This document shows, in pieces, positions 7,495 to 15,115 of a stretch of DNA of 64,000 nucleotides. The notes beneath the pieces were generated by a model. It saw only the letters and a list, made by a program, of their open reading frames with translations, made no database searches and was not told where the DNA came from. The position numbers and the translations under genes were made by a program. Source of the DNA: Sphingobacterium bovisgrunnientis. GTDB lineage: Bacteria > Bacteroidota > Bacteroidia > Sphingobacteriales > Sphingobacteriaceae. Within the stretch, counting starts at the first letter, position 1. Each line of letters starts with the position of its first letter. The stretch is from positions 1-64,000 of the forward strand of contig NZ_WUQY01000007.1 in NCBI RefSeq assembly GCF_009829085.1, given 5' to 3'.

Positions 7495-8460
7495 ATGCTT
7501 ATGTTCTACCATGTAAAAAATCTTATTCATCCTATAGTGGATGATCAGCCGGATCCATCAGCAGCCAATGCACTACAAGAAGGATTGGGTGGACAATTTG
7601 GAGAAATGCGTACCATGATGCAGTTTCTTTTTCAAAGCTTCAATTTCCGTGGAAATGGTATTCCATATCTTGATTTAATTCAAGGTATCGGACTAGAGGA
7701 AATCAGCCACGTAGAATTAGTAACCAAAACCATTTCCAAATTATTGGATGGAGCGCCAGGTTATTATGGTGACAAGTTTGACACGCCAAGTGCAGGAGGT
7801 GTTCCATCGATGGAGATGGCTAAAGAGCAACAAAACCCACATCATTTCATTATGGGTGCACAAGGCGCGTTGCCTGTTGATGCCGCTGGAAACCCGTGGA
7901 GTGGCTCTTATGTACACAATCACGGGAACTTGGTACTTGATCTTATGGACAATCTAGTGCTAGAAGCTACTGGTCGTCTTCAAAAATCCCGTATCTATCA
8001 AATGTCCAGCAATAAAACTTTGCGATCCACTATTTCTTTCTTAATAGTGCGTGATGAAGCACATCAAATGGCTTTTGCTAAAGCGCTAGAAACACTGGGT
8101 GTCAATTGGGCTAAAGTGTTGCCTGTACCCAAATTTGATGCTTCACAATTCCCTGAAGTACGTAAACTAATGGATCAAGGCATACATCGTGAGCAATACA
8201 CATTCCGTTTAGATGGGTCGATGATGGACCAAATATTCCAAGGTTCATCTCCGTCTAATGATGGGACTGAACTGGTGACGATGGCTGAACCGCGGGAGTC
8301 CTTCCCTAATCCAATAGCACCGGAACGACCAGAAGAATTTGCGCCAGGCTTAGATCCTGAATTGCAAAAATTAGCGGATGCCTTTGAAGAGTTTAAGGAA
8401 AAAACCTTGAAGGATATGGAAGATAAAGCTGGTCCAAATCCACGAAACCCAGAAGGATAA
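7495..8460 (+). CDS. Manganese catalase, 321 aa
   Basis: A non-haem catalase that disproportionates hydrogen peroxide at a dimanganese centre within a ferritin-like four-helix bundle. Ligand motifs are visible: Glu37 in GGQFGEMRT, the E-x-x-H pair Glu69/His72 in IGLEEISH, and a second set in LVLEATGRLQKS and RDEAHQMAF. The C-terminal tail after about residue 260 is Pro/Glu-rich, as in other members. The start could also be the ATG at 7501 (MFYHVKN), two codons in, which is closer to family N-termini. The gene is flanked by terminators on both sides, so it is probably monocistronic. Manganese catalases often belong to general stress regulons. Confidence 0.95.
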   Translation: MLMFYHVKNLIHPIVDDQPDPSAANALQEGLGGQFGEMRTMMQFLFQSFNFRGNGIPYLDLIQGIGLEEISHVELVTKTISKLLDGAPGYYGDKFDTPSAGGVPSMEMAKEQQNPHHFIMGAQGALPVDAAGNPWSGSYVHNHGNLVLDLMDNLVLEATGRLQKSRIYQMSSNKTLRSTISFLIVRDEAHQMAFAKALETLGVNWAKVLPVPKFDASQFPEVRKLMDQGIHREQYTFRLDGSMMDQIFQGSSPSNDGTELVTMAEPRESFPNPIAPERPEEFAPGLDPELQKLADAFEEFKEKTLKDMEDKAGPNPRNPEG

Positions 8461-8508
8461 TAAAATGTGTCTGTGTTTTTATAGTTCCAATAGTTCATAG
8501 GGAACAAC

Positions 8509-8534
8509 AAGCCCCTGATGCTATTCAGGGGCTT
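8509..8534 (+). terminator. Terminator after Mn catalase
   Basis: GC-rich 10-bp stem AAGCCCCTGA/TCAGGGGCTT around ~6 nt, 48 bp after the catalase stop codon. The T-run is weak. Confidence 0.8.
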
Positions 8535-8636
8535 CATTTATGTATTGGATCATTAAACTTGTTGTAAATAAATATAGTCGGATTGAGTGGCATACGTATA
8601 AACAATTGCTATTCTATAATCCGTAAGCTTAATATT

Positions 8637-9227
8637 TTACTTTGCTAAACCATCAATCAATGCTTTCCATTGGGGGTAAGAAGCCCCAAGTTTCGCGCCT
8701 AAGCCCACCAAGAAATTACGTATGTTATCTAGTACATTTTCTGTTTCTGTATTTATGACTTCATTTCTACCCGCATAATGTAAGCTTACGCTATTTCCTT
8801 CTTGCTTGATCACAATATTGGAAGATGTATATTTCTTGAAAAAATGTGCTGCATCATCCCCCAGTGTGCTGGGGTCAGGACTTGGTTGTAGGGAGAGAAA
8901 TGTTTTCCTTTTGTTTTGATGATCGTATTGATCAAGCGAGGTCACTTTTACATAATCATATCCACCAGCCGAGGGACTGCCAGGCCCAGGGATATCAATT
9001 CGTATAAAGTCATTTTTCTTTACCCTACGCATTTGTACTTCTTTTTTCTCATTAACTATAACAAATTCTGCAGATAATCCCACAGCGATTTTTTGCCAAG
9101 CATTTACATCAATAAGTTTTTTGACGATTTCTCTATAGCGATTATAGGCCATTGTTTCATTCGGCAAAGTTAATTCTCTCGAATAATCTAAGGATTTACC
9201 TACTACCTGTTCTGGAATCTTGCTCAT
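8637..9227 (-). CDS. Conserved-looking protein of unknown function, 196 aa
   Basis: A soluble protein without signal peptide or membrane segment. The central region (about 65-125) is beta-rich with a GPGSPSAGGYDYVKV stretch. The C-terminus contains a helix with Trp and ends in ALIDGLAK. I recognise no domain. It is convergent with the catalase gene, divergent from the alcohol dehydrogenase gene, and monocistronic. Confidence 0.6.
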   Translation of the reverse strand: MSKIPEQVVGKSLDYSRELTLPNETMAYNRYREIVKKLIDVNAWQKIAVGLSAEFVIVNEKKEVQMRRVKKNDFIRIDIPGPGSPSAGGYDYVKVTSLDQYDHQNKRKTFLSLQPSPDPSTLGDDAAHFFKKYTSSNIVIKQEGNSVSLHYAGRNEVINTETENVLDNIRNFLVGLGAKLGASYPQWKALIDGLAK

Positions 9228-9439
9228 ATGCTTAAGTATTTAGTTTACAATGAATAAATAGCTAACACTTCCTGTGGATAATCGTTGAAATGAAATAGGA
9301 TAACAGGTAATAATTACCTAATCGTATAAATACGGATAACATACTTAATTAATACGCCTTTTGTAAAACGTGTCAACATGTAAGGGTATCGGCTGGTTCA
9401 ATCGGTAATCATACACACTAGTAATTAAAAACTCTGCCT

Positions 9440-10579
9440 ATGAAAGCAATGAACTATAGAGGGCCTTTTCGCATTCGAGTCGATGAGAAACCAATGCCCG
9501 AAATTTTACACCCGAGAGATGCAATTGTACAGGTGACAAGAGCTTGTATATGTGGATCAGACTTACACTTATACCACGGTATGGTTCCAGATACACGTGT
9601 GGGAAGTACATTTGGACATGAGTTCATAGGTATTGTGCGTGAACTCGGTAGTGGCGTGACTAACTTAAAAGTTGGTGACAAAGTATTGGTGCCATTCAAT
9701 ATAGCATGTGGTGAATGTGTTTTTTGTGTGCAAGGCTTATTTGCCAACTGCCATGAATCCAATACGATGGCTACAGCAGCAGGTGGTATATTTGGTTATT
9801 CGCATATTGCAGGCGGCTATGATGGCGGACAAGCGGAGTTTGTGCGTGTCCCCTATGCAGATGTAGGTCCCACCGTTATTCCAGAGGGTATGGACGAGGA
9901 AGACGCACTTCTATTGACCGATGTACTCCCGACGGGTTATCAAGCAGCAGAAATGGGTGGAATACAAAAGGGAGATACTGTAGTTGTATTCGGTGCAGGG
10001 CCAATAGGTATTATGGCTGCTAAATGTGCATGGCTTTTCGGCGCTGAACGTGTAATTGTTATTGACCATTTGGAATATAGGCTTGATTTTGTAAAGAAAT
10101 ACGCCAATTGCGAAGTTTATAATTTTAGATCCATTGAAGATCCTGTTTTATTTATCAAGCATATTACGAATTGGCTGGGTGCCGATGTATGTATCGATGC
10201 CGTAGGTTCGGATGCATGCGGAAATGCCATGCAAACTATTACAGGTAAGAAACTACTGTTGCAAGCAGGAGCTGCTACAGCATTACATTGGGCAGTGAAT
10301 TCCGTTAAAAAGGGTGGAATCGTTTCTATTGTGGGTGTTTATGGTCCTACAGACAATTTGGTTCCAATCGGCAATGTGGTGAATAAAGGGATTACAATTC
10401 GTGCCAATCAGACATCTGTCAAACGCTTATTACCTCGTTTAATTGAGCATGTACAATCAGGCGTATTGAGCCCAAAAGATATAATTACACATCGCTTTTC
10501 ACTGGAAGAAATTTCAGATGCGTACCGAATATTTTCTTCAAAATTAGATGAATGTATTAAGCCTGTAATCATTGTATAA
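9440..10579 (+). CDS. Zinc-dependent alcohol dehydrogenase, MDR family (formaldehyde dehydrogenase-like), 379 aa
   Basis: A medium-chain dehydrogenase. Catalytic zinc ligands are expected at Cys38 (CICGSD), His60-Glu61 (GHE) and the downstream D/E. The structural zinc site is intact as C-x2-C-x2-C-x7-C (CGECVFCVQGLFANC, near 90-104). The Rossmann motif GAGPIGIMAA lies near 185-194, with Asp at the end of strand beta-2, which favours NAD. The insertion after the structural lobe and the segment LLTDVLPTGYQAAE resemble glutathione-independent formaldehyde dehydrogenases and related plant-type enzymes. The substrate cannot be set from sequence. Two small genes follow at 19 and 6 bp and form an operon. 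Confidence 0.9.
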   Translation: MKAMNYRGPFRIRVDEKPMPEILHPRDAIVQVTRACICGSDLHLYHGMVPDTRVGSTFGHEFIGIVRELGSGVTNLKVGDKVLVPFNIACGECVFCVQGLFANCHESNTMATAAGGIFGYSHIAGGYDGGQAEFVRVPYADVGPTVIPEGMDEEDALLLTDVLPTGYQAAEMGGIQKGDTVVVFGAGPIGIMAAKCAWLFGAERVIVIDHLEYRLDFVKKYANCEVYNFRSIEDPVLFIKHITNWLGADVCIDAVGSDACGNAMQTITGKKLLLQAGAATALHWAVNSVKKGGIVSIVGVYGPTDNLVPIGNVVNKGITIRANQTSVKRLLPRLIEHVQSGVLSPKDIITHRFSLEEISDAYRIFSSKLDECIKPVIIV

Positions 10580-10598
10580 CTCTTAAAACTTAAAGACT

Positions 10599-11078
10599 AT
10601 GAATGTAGTAACAACAGATACCCCTATAAAAGATAGTTGGGCTATAGACGAGAATGTAGAAAATGACCCAACTTATCCGATGCGCAACCGCAAGAATACG
10701 AAAGTACCTTCTCGGCCTGAACAGCAAATAGCACGTGTCGAGATATTACAATCCATTGAGCGTCCACACTACAGTGCGGTCTTCGGCGAGACTGTGCCTC
10801 CATCAGGGCTGAGCGGTCAGCTACGTAGGTATGCTTTTCAACATAGCGAATCGCGGTACCGTCATTGGTTGCCACTTCTATTGGCTGATCGGATCAATGT
10901 AGTAGAAGAGTTGGTGAAAGATGTAAAGAATGGACATATACCCAATCTTTTCGTCGAGATGGGAGGACGAGCATTGTGGAAATATGATAAGGCTACTTTG
11001 TTTAAAAAGACAGCATTTTATGCCCTAGGTACACTCGCTGCCGTTTGGGCAGTAAGACGAATTTTTAGTAATAAATAG
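10599..11078 (+). CDS. Protein of unknown function with C-terminal membrane anchor, 159 aa
   Basis: The N-terminal ~60 residues are polar. The middle contains the RYRHWLPLLLADRINVVEELVKD region. A hydrophobic segment at about 138-153 (AFYALGTLAAVWAVRR) ends in a basic tail, suggesting a tail-anchored inner membrane protein. It lies 19 bp behind the alcohol dehydrogenase and 6 bp ahead of the next ORF, so the three are probably cotranscribed. No family recognised. Confidence 0.7.
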   Translation: MNVVTTDTPIKDSWAIDENVENDPTYPMRNRKNTKVPSRPEQQIARVEILQSIERPHYSAVFGETVPPSGLSGQLRRYAFQHSESRYRHWLPLLLADRINVVEELVKDVKNGHIPNLFVEMGGRALWKYDKATLFKKTAFYALGTLAAVWAVRRIFSNK

Positions 11079-11084
11079 CAGCAT

Positions 11085-11348
11085 ATGGCAGTAATGTATT
11101 TAGATACCATACACAGATTTAAGATTATAAAAAGTACTAAGGGAAAGTTTGATCTTACATTCAATGAAGTAGTGTATCAGGAATGCGAAGATCAGGATGA
11201 GGTCTTGTATTTGTTAAAATCAATTCAGCGCGAATATGAGAATAATCCCTGTTATGAATTATTGCATGGAATGAAAGATCGTCTATCTGTGTGTTTTCGT
11301 AATACCTACAATGATGAAGATGTATGCTTTTATTCTTCAGATGAATAG
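11085..11348 (+). CDS. Small acidic protein, 87 aa
   Basis: Last gene of the alcohol dehydrogenase operon, starting 6 bp after the preceding stop. A soluble alpha/beta-looking protein with a Glu/Asp-rich middle (ECEDQDEVLYLLKSIQ) and three further Cys. No signal peptide. Function unknown. A terminator follows 40 bp downstream. Confidence 0.65.
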   Translation: MAVMYLDTIHRFKIIKSTKGKFDLTFNEVVYQECEDQDEVLYLLKSIQREYENNPCYELLHGMKDRLSVCFRNTYNDEDVCFYSSDE

Positions 11349-11387
11349 TTTTTTCTACCTATAATCACATCTATATCTACAACTAGA

Positions 11388-11418
11388 AGATTAGGCTTTT
11401 ATTAGTCTAATCTTTTTG
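11388..11418 (+). terminator. Terminator of the alcohol dehydrogenase operon
   Basis: AGATTAG pairs with CTAATCT, and the hairpin is followed by five T. Confidence 0.8.
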
Positions 11419-11966
11419 TTTATATGTAATATTCGTTACCGAAATATCGGAAGATTCTCTTACTTATGTCACGATTAATTAATGTAAGATTGAATTCAGT
11501 AATATGTTTAAAATAATAGATTGAGTAGTTTCTTTACACTATAATTAGGTATTGAATCCCAATTAATACGATAAAGAATGAATCAGGAATAGCTTTACAA
11601 TTTTCCCATTGGACCAATAGATTGCTGACTAAACATATATGATACTTTATACCTTATGGGGTTTCCTTCGGTACTTGTTTGGAAAAAAGTCCCTTTTTCC
11701 GAAGGACACCCGAATAAGACCCAAACAAAATATGTGAAAGTGTTCAATTTCGGTCAAATTCTTGTATCCGATTTTTACGGCTCTACTTATGATTTTAATA
11801 AATCGAAGTATTGATGTAGTCTTTGATATTATAAAATTTAATGTCACTTTAGAAAGTTATTACTAAATTATGAAGTTTAAAGTGATACATTTTCTAATGG
11901 AGAAGATTTATAGTATTATAATTGATCTATATAAGGAAAATACAATGACATATATTTAAATTAAAT
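11419..11966. other. 550-bp region with no convincing gene
   Basis: AT-rich DNA between two terminators. It contains an inverted repeat near 11659-11711 and one short plus-strand ORF (11656-11814, 52 codons, beginning MGFPSVLVWKKVPF). The composition of that ORF is protein-like, but no family or operon partner supports it. A 66-codon minus-strand ORF overlaps it and is equally unsupported. I do not call either as a gene. Confidence 0.5.
11659..11711 (+). other. Extended imperfect hairpin
   Basis: GGG-TTT-CCTTCGG at 11659-11671 mirrors CCGAAGG-ACA-CCC at 11699-11711, a 3x3 internal loop in a 10-bp stem. Nested inside, GGAAAAA can pair with TTTTTCC. It could be an RNA hairpin, a decayed element end or a regulator site. 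Confidence 0.4.
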
Positions 11967-12003
11967 AAAAAAAGGCGTTAAAAAACCAAGTTTTATCGCC
12001 TTT
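11967..12003 (-). terminator. Terminator of the minus-strand glycan operon
   Basis: AAAGGCG pairs with CGCCTTT, with further A/T pairs inside the loop. On the minus strand it ends in a T-rich run, about 50 bp after the stop of the gene at 12051. Confidence 0.8.
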
Positions 12004-12050
12004 ATATATAAAGAGAGAATGAGTCTTTTTATTATTCGTATTCCTGATTT

Positions 12051-13136
12051 TTAATAGATCTCGTAATGAATATAAGTATGCGCTAACCAATAACTAATGG
12101 TGCTTTCAGCTCCTTGATTTTGATTCACTGCATCCTTATCTATACCATCGCGACAACCTTTAGTGGTGGCATCAAAGATTACTGCATTCAATCTGTTATT
12201 ACCATAAAACCAATTGAAGCAATCTTTGGCTTTACCATAAAATTTTGGAGCATTGTTTATTTCTGCTAGTTTATGGTACATCAGTATTAGGGATGGTATC
12301 TCGATAGGTTGTTCCCCGACACAAGATTTTGAACCGTTCTTTTTATACCAACCTGCATTACCAATCAACTCTAATTTATCATTTTTGAATATAATTTCAT
12401 CTAAGAAAGCAGCGCTATCCAGACTATACATGAGGTACTTCTCTTCAAACAATATGCCTTTTGTAAGCATCAAGCTGTATGGGATTATGGCATTATCATA
12501 ACTAATAATTTCCTCATACCATAGCCATTCGTCCGTAGCTGATTTCTCGTATTCATTACTGATGAAATCCGCTAAGAGGTAAATCTCTTGGATTAAATCC
12601 TTTTTGTATTGTTTGGAGTGAAACATATAAACCAATCCACACAACGCGTAAGCGGCAGCTCGTATAGATTTTATGTCGGAGATGTGCGTGTATGCCTTGT
12701 CTATTATTTCCTTTAACAATTGTTGTACATGCTTACGATCGTCATTATACATAAGGCTACCTAGAGCCCATATTGTGCGTCCAAAAGCATCTTGAGTGCC
12801 ATATTTATCTAAGAATTGATGATCAAATGCTAAGAAATTCCCAAACTGGCCATTGTCACGTTGCATATAATGAATAAAGGCTAGATAGGTATCAATCAAT
12901 TTGTCGCAAGAATGTGGATACACACGATTAGAAAGTCCTGCTAGCATTAGCGCACGCGAATTGTCATCTAAACAATAGCCGTGATTATAATCGGGCGTAG
13001 CAAATTTGGCGTGTTGTGCGATACCTACTGGATTAGTCAGGCGTCGGATATGCGCTAAGTCTATCTGTGTATCGTGCGCATAAAATGGAATTTCTTGATA
13101 GTGCTGAAATGTACGTTGATGCGAAGTTAATATCAT
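12051..13136 (-). CDS. Six-hairpin-type carbohydrate-related protein, 361 aa
   Basis: The sequence has the repeating helical pattern of (alpha/alpha)6 barrel glycosidases, with motifs such as YCLDDNSRALMLAG (near 54-67), FGRTIWALG, DEWLWYEE and, close to the C-terminus, NQNQGAESTISYWLA. Acidic residues in DDNSR, EEIISYDNA and GAEST are candidate catalytic or binding residues. No signal peptide, so it is cytosolic. It sits 9 bp behind a GT4 glycosyltransferase, and pairs of this kind occur together in Bacteroidota, suggesting a role with the same glycan. I cannot assign a CAZy family or substrate. Confidence 0.7.
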   Translation of the reverse strand: MILTSHQRTFQHYQEIPFYAHDTQIDLAHIRRLTNPVGIAQHAKFATPDYNHGYCLDDNSRALMLAGLSNRVYPHSCDKLIDTYLAFIHYMQRDNGQFGNFLAFDHQFLDKYGTQDAFGRTIWALGSLMYNDDRKHVQQLLKEIIDKAYTHISDIKSIRAAAYALCGLVYMFHSKQYKKDLIQEIYLLADFISNEYEKSATDEWLWYEEIISYDNAIIPYSLMLTKGILFEEKYLMYSLDSAAFLDEIIFKNDKLELIGNAGWYKKNGSKSCVGEQPIEIPSLILMYHKLAEINNAPKFYGKAKDCFNWFYGNNRLNAVIFDATTKGCRDGIDKDAVNQNQGAESTISYWLAHTYIHYEIY

Positions 13137-13145
13137 AAGAATAGA

Positions 13146-14288
13146 TTAAGCACGTTTGAATAATTTTCTACTATTGGTATATGTTGTTGCAATCAATTTG
13201 GAATAACGGTTTCCTACATTTGGCCACTGCATTTTTTCACCATGCTCACGTGCATTAGTTCTGTATTTTGCTAGCGTCAATGGATTTTGTACCAGTTCAT
13301 TGATAATTTTAGCAAGTTGCTTGGCATCGCAGAAGTCAAATAATAATCCTCTTTCCTCTGCCAAAAGATCTTTCGCATACAGGTAGGGGGTAGAAATAAC
13401 TGCTGCTCCTGCACCCAATGCAAAGGAGAGTGTACCACTGCTGATTTGATTTTCATTTGGGTAAGGTGTGACATACATATCACAGGCTGTTAAATATTCG
13501 GCTAGCTGCTCATTGGTTGCAAATTCATTGATGAATTGCACTTTATCCGAGATGCCTAATTCCTGGCATCGCTTTATGAGCTGATTTCTATAGGCTTCAC
13601 CTTCTTCTTTGATTACATTAGGATGGGTGATACCGAGGATGAGATATTTAAAGTCTTTATCCTCAACATCCTTAACCGCTTCAATAGCTGTCTCAAAGCC
13701 TTTGCCACGCCCCAAGAAACCAAAACTTAATAATACTTTCTTACCAGTCAAACCAAGCTTTTCTTTAGCGGAATCGTGTTTGTAATCGAAAACTGGTACA
13801 CCATGAGGAATCATTTCAATCTTACGAAATGGGATCTTGTAAATCGAATGCAACATATTCACCGCCCAATTGGTCATCACTGTAACCATACTACTTATTT
13901 GCCCAATTTCTTGTAAGACGATTCGCTCTTTTTCAGAAGGTTTTGGTAGTATAGTATGAAAATTAGTAATGATGGGAATATGTAATAATTTGCACAAAGT
14001 CAGAATATAATCGCCACTTTCTCCACCAAAAATACCATACTCGTGCTGTATAATACACACGTCATAGCTGCTATTGATAAAATTGGCAGCTTGAACATAA
14101 CTTTTTAATTTATCCTTCTCAATGCTATATACGACCTCTTCGGGGAAGCTGACGGCATCACAATTCGTAATAGCTGCAATGTGTACGGTGTCTGTTTTGG
14201 CTATTTTAAGGCTTTTGTATAAGTCATGCGCGAATGTGGCAATGCCACACTTCTGAGGTGTATACGTCGATAGTATGATCGTTTTCAT
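13146..14288 (-). CDS. GT4-family glycosyltransferase, 380 aa
   Basis: A retaining GT-B fold glycosyltransferase. The N-terminal half has the TPQKCGIATFAHDL glycine loop (near 9-22), QHEYGIFGGESGD and TNFHTILP. The C-terminal domain has LLSFGFLGRGKGFETAIEA and the nucleotide-sugar site with PYPNENQISSGTLSFALGAG (about 277-296), the family E-x7-E-type region. The sugar donor is unknown. The gene is first in a two-gene unit with the six-hairpin protein. It lies near the trehalose genes, which makes a compatible-solute or envelope-glycan role plausible but unproven. Confidence 0.9.
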   Translation of the reverse strand: MKTIILSTYTPQKCGIATFAHDLYKSLKIAKTDTVHIAAITNCDAVSFPEEVVYSIEKDKLKSYVQAANFINSSYDVCIIQHEYGIFGGESGDYILTLCKLLHIPIITNFHTILPKPSEKERIVLQEIGQISSMVTVMTNWAVNMLHSIYKIPFRKIEMIPHGVPVFDYKHDSAKEKLGLTGKKVLLSFGFLGRGKGFETAIEAVKDVEDKDFKYLILGITHPNVIKEEGEAYRNQLIKRCQELGISDKVQFINEFATNEQLAEYLTACDMYVTPYPNENQISSGTLSFALGAGAAVISTPYLYAKDLLAEERGLLFDFCDAKQLAKIINELVQNPLTLAKYRTNAREHGEKMQWPNVGNRYSKLIATTYTNSRKLFKRA

Positions 14289-14380
14289 AGTGGTGTTGAC
14301 AAAATATATTAGTGCAATAGTTCTAATACCTTAACAACAAATAAATTGACAAATAGTTGTAGGTTATAATTACTAAAATA

Positions 14381-15109
14381 TTAAATAATTTGTTTTAGCG
14401 GTTTTACTTTAATCTCGCAAAGGTCTACACGCTTTGGTTGCTGTAAGACGAAGAGTACTACATTGGCTATGTCTTCTGTTGTCAACATTGTCTTTTCTGC
14501 TTGTTTTTGTCGTTCTTCGTCCGGTGTAGTGGATTGCATATCCGAGCCTACCAGGCCTGGTTCAATTAAAGTCACACGGATATTAGATGGATTAAGCTCT
14601 TTGCGTAATGCTTCAGAGAAACCACGTATTGCGGATTTAGTCGCTACATAGCCAGAGCTTTCTGCATCTTTCGTGGTCGCACTCATTGAACCTATTTGAA
14701 TCATTTCGCCTTCGATACCTTTTTGTTTCATTTTTTCGCCAACAAATCCGGAGAGCCACATGTACGAAAGTAAGTTGGTATTCAATAGATAATGTAAGTC
14801 TTGAATGGATTTTCCTTCTACAGCGTCATAACCAATAGCTGCGTTATTTACCAATACATCAAAAGAACCATATTCAGCATCCCAATCTTTTATTTGTTGT
14901 TCGAATGCTGTAAGATTTGTCACATCCGTAAGTGAGAAGTGGAAGCGATGCGTTAATCCTAATACCGCGATATCTTTTTTGAGATCTTCCAACTTTTCTT
15001 CGCTTCTGCCGATAAGAAATATAGTGTAGTCATGTTGAGCTAGTAATAACGCTATGGCTCTTCCAATCCCAGCTGTTCCGCCTGTTAATAATACTTTTTT
15101 AGTTTCCAT
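14381..15109 (-). CDS. Short-chain dehydrogenase/reductase, 242 aa
   Basis: A classical SDR with the cofactor motif TGGTAGIGRAI (near 9-19), the NNAA motif (near 87-90), catalytic Ser in the IGSMSATT segment, and YVATK supplying the Y-x3-K pair. Length is typical. The substrate is unknown. The absence of an acidic residue after strand 2 (IGRSEEK) points to NADP. It begins 6 bp after the end of the 727-aa gene and is probably cotranscribed with it. Confidence 0.92.
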   Translation of the reverse strand: METKKVLLTGGTAGIGRAIALLLAQHDYTIFLIGRSEEKLEDLKKDIAVLGLTHRFHFSLTDVTNLTAFEQQIKDWDAEYGSFDVLVNNAAIGYDAVEGKSIQDLHYLLNTNLLSYMWLSGFVGEKMKQKGIEGEMIQIGSMSATTKDAESSGYVATKSAIRGFSEALRKELNPSNIRVTLIEPGLVGSDMQSTTPDEERQKQAEKTMLTTEDIANVVLFVLQQPKRVDLCEIKVKPLKQII

Positions 15110-15115
15110 AATGAT

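Noticed and set aside
11659-11711. Inverted repeat as insertion sequence ends
   Set aside because: No transposase remnants or target duplication, and the spacing of 50 bp is too short.
11647-11847. 66-codon minus-strand ORF in the gene-free stretch
   Set aside because: Hydrophobic, no operon context, overlaps the better-looking but also unsupported plus-strand ORF, and lies over an inverted repeat.
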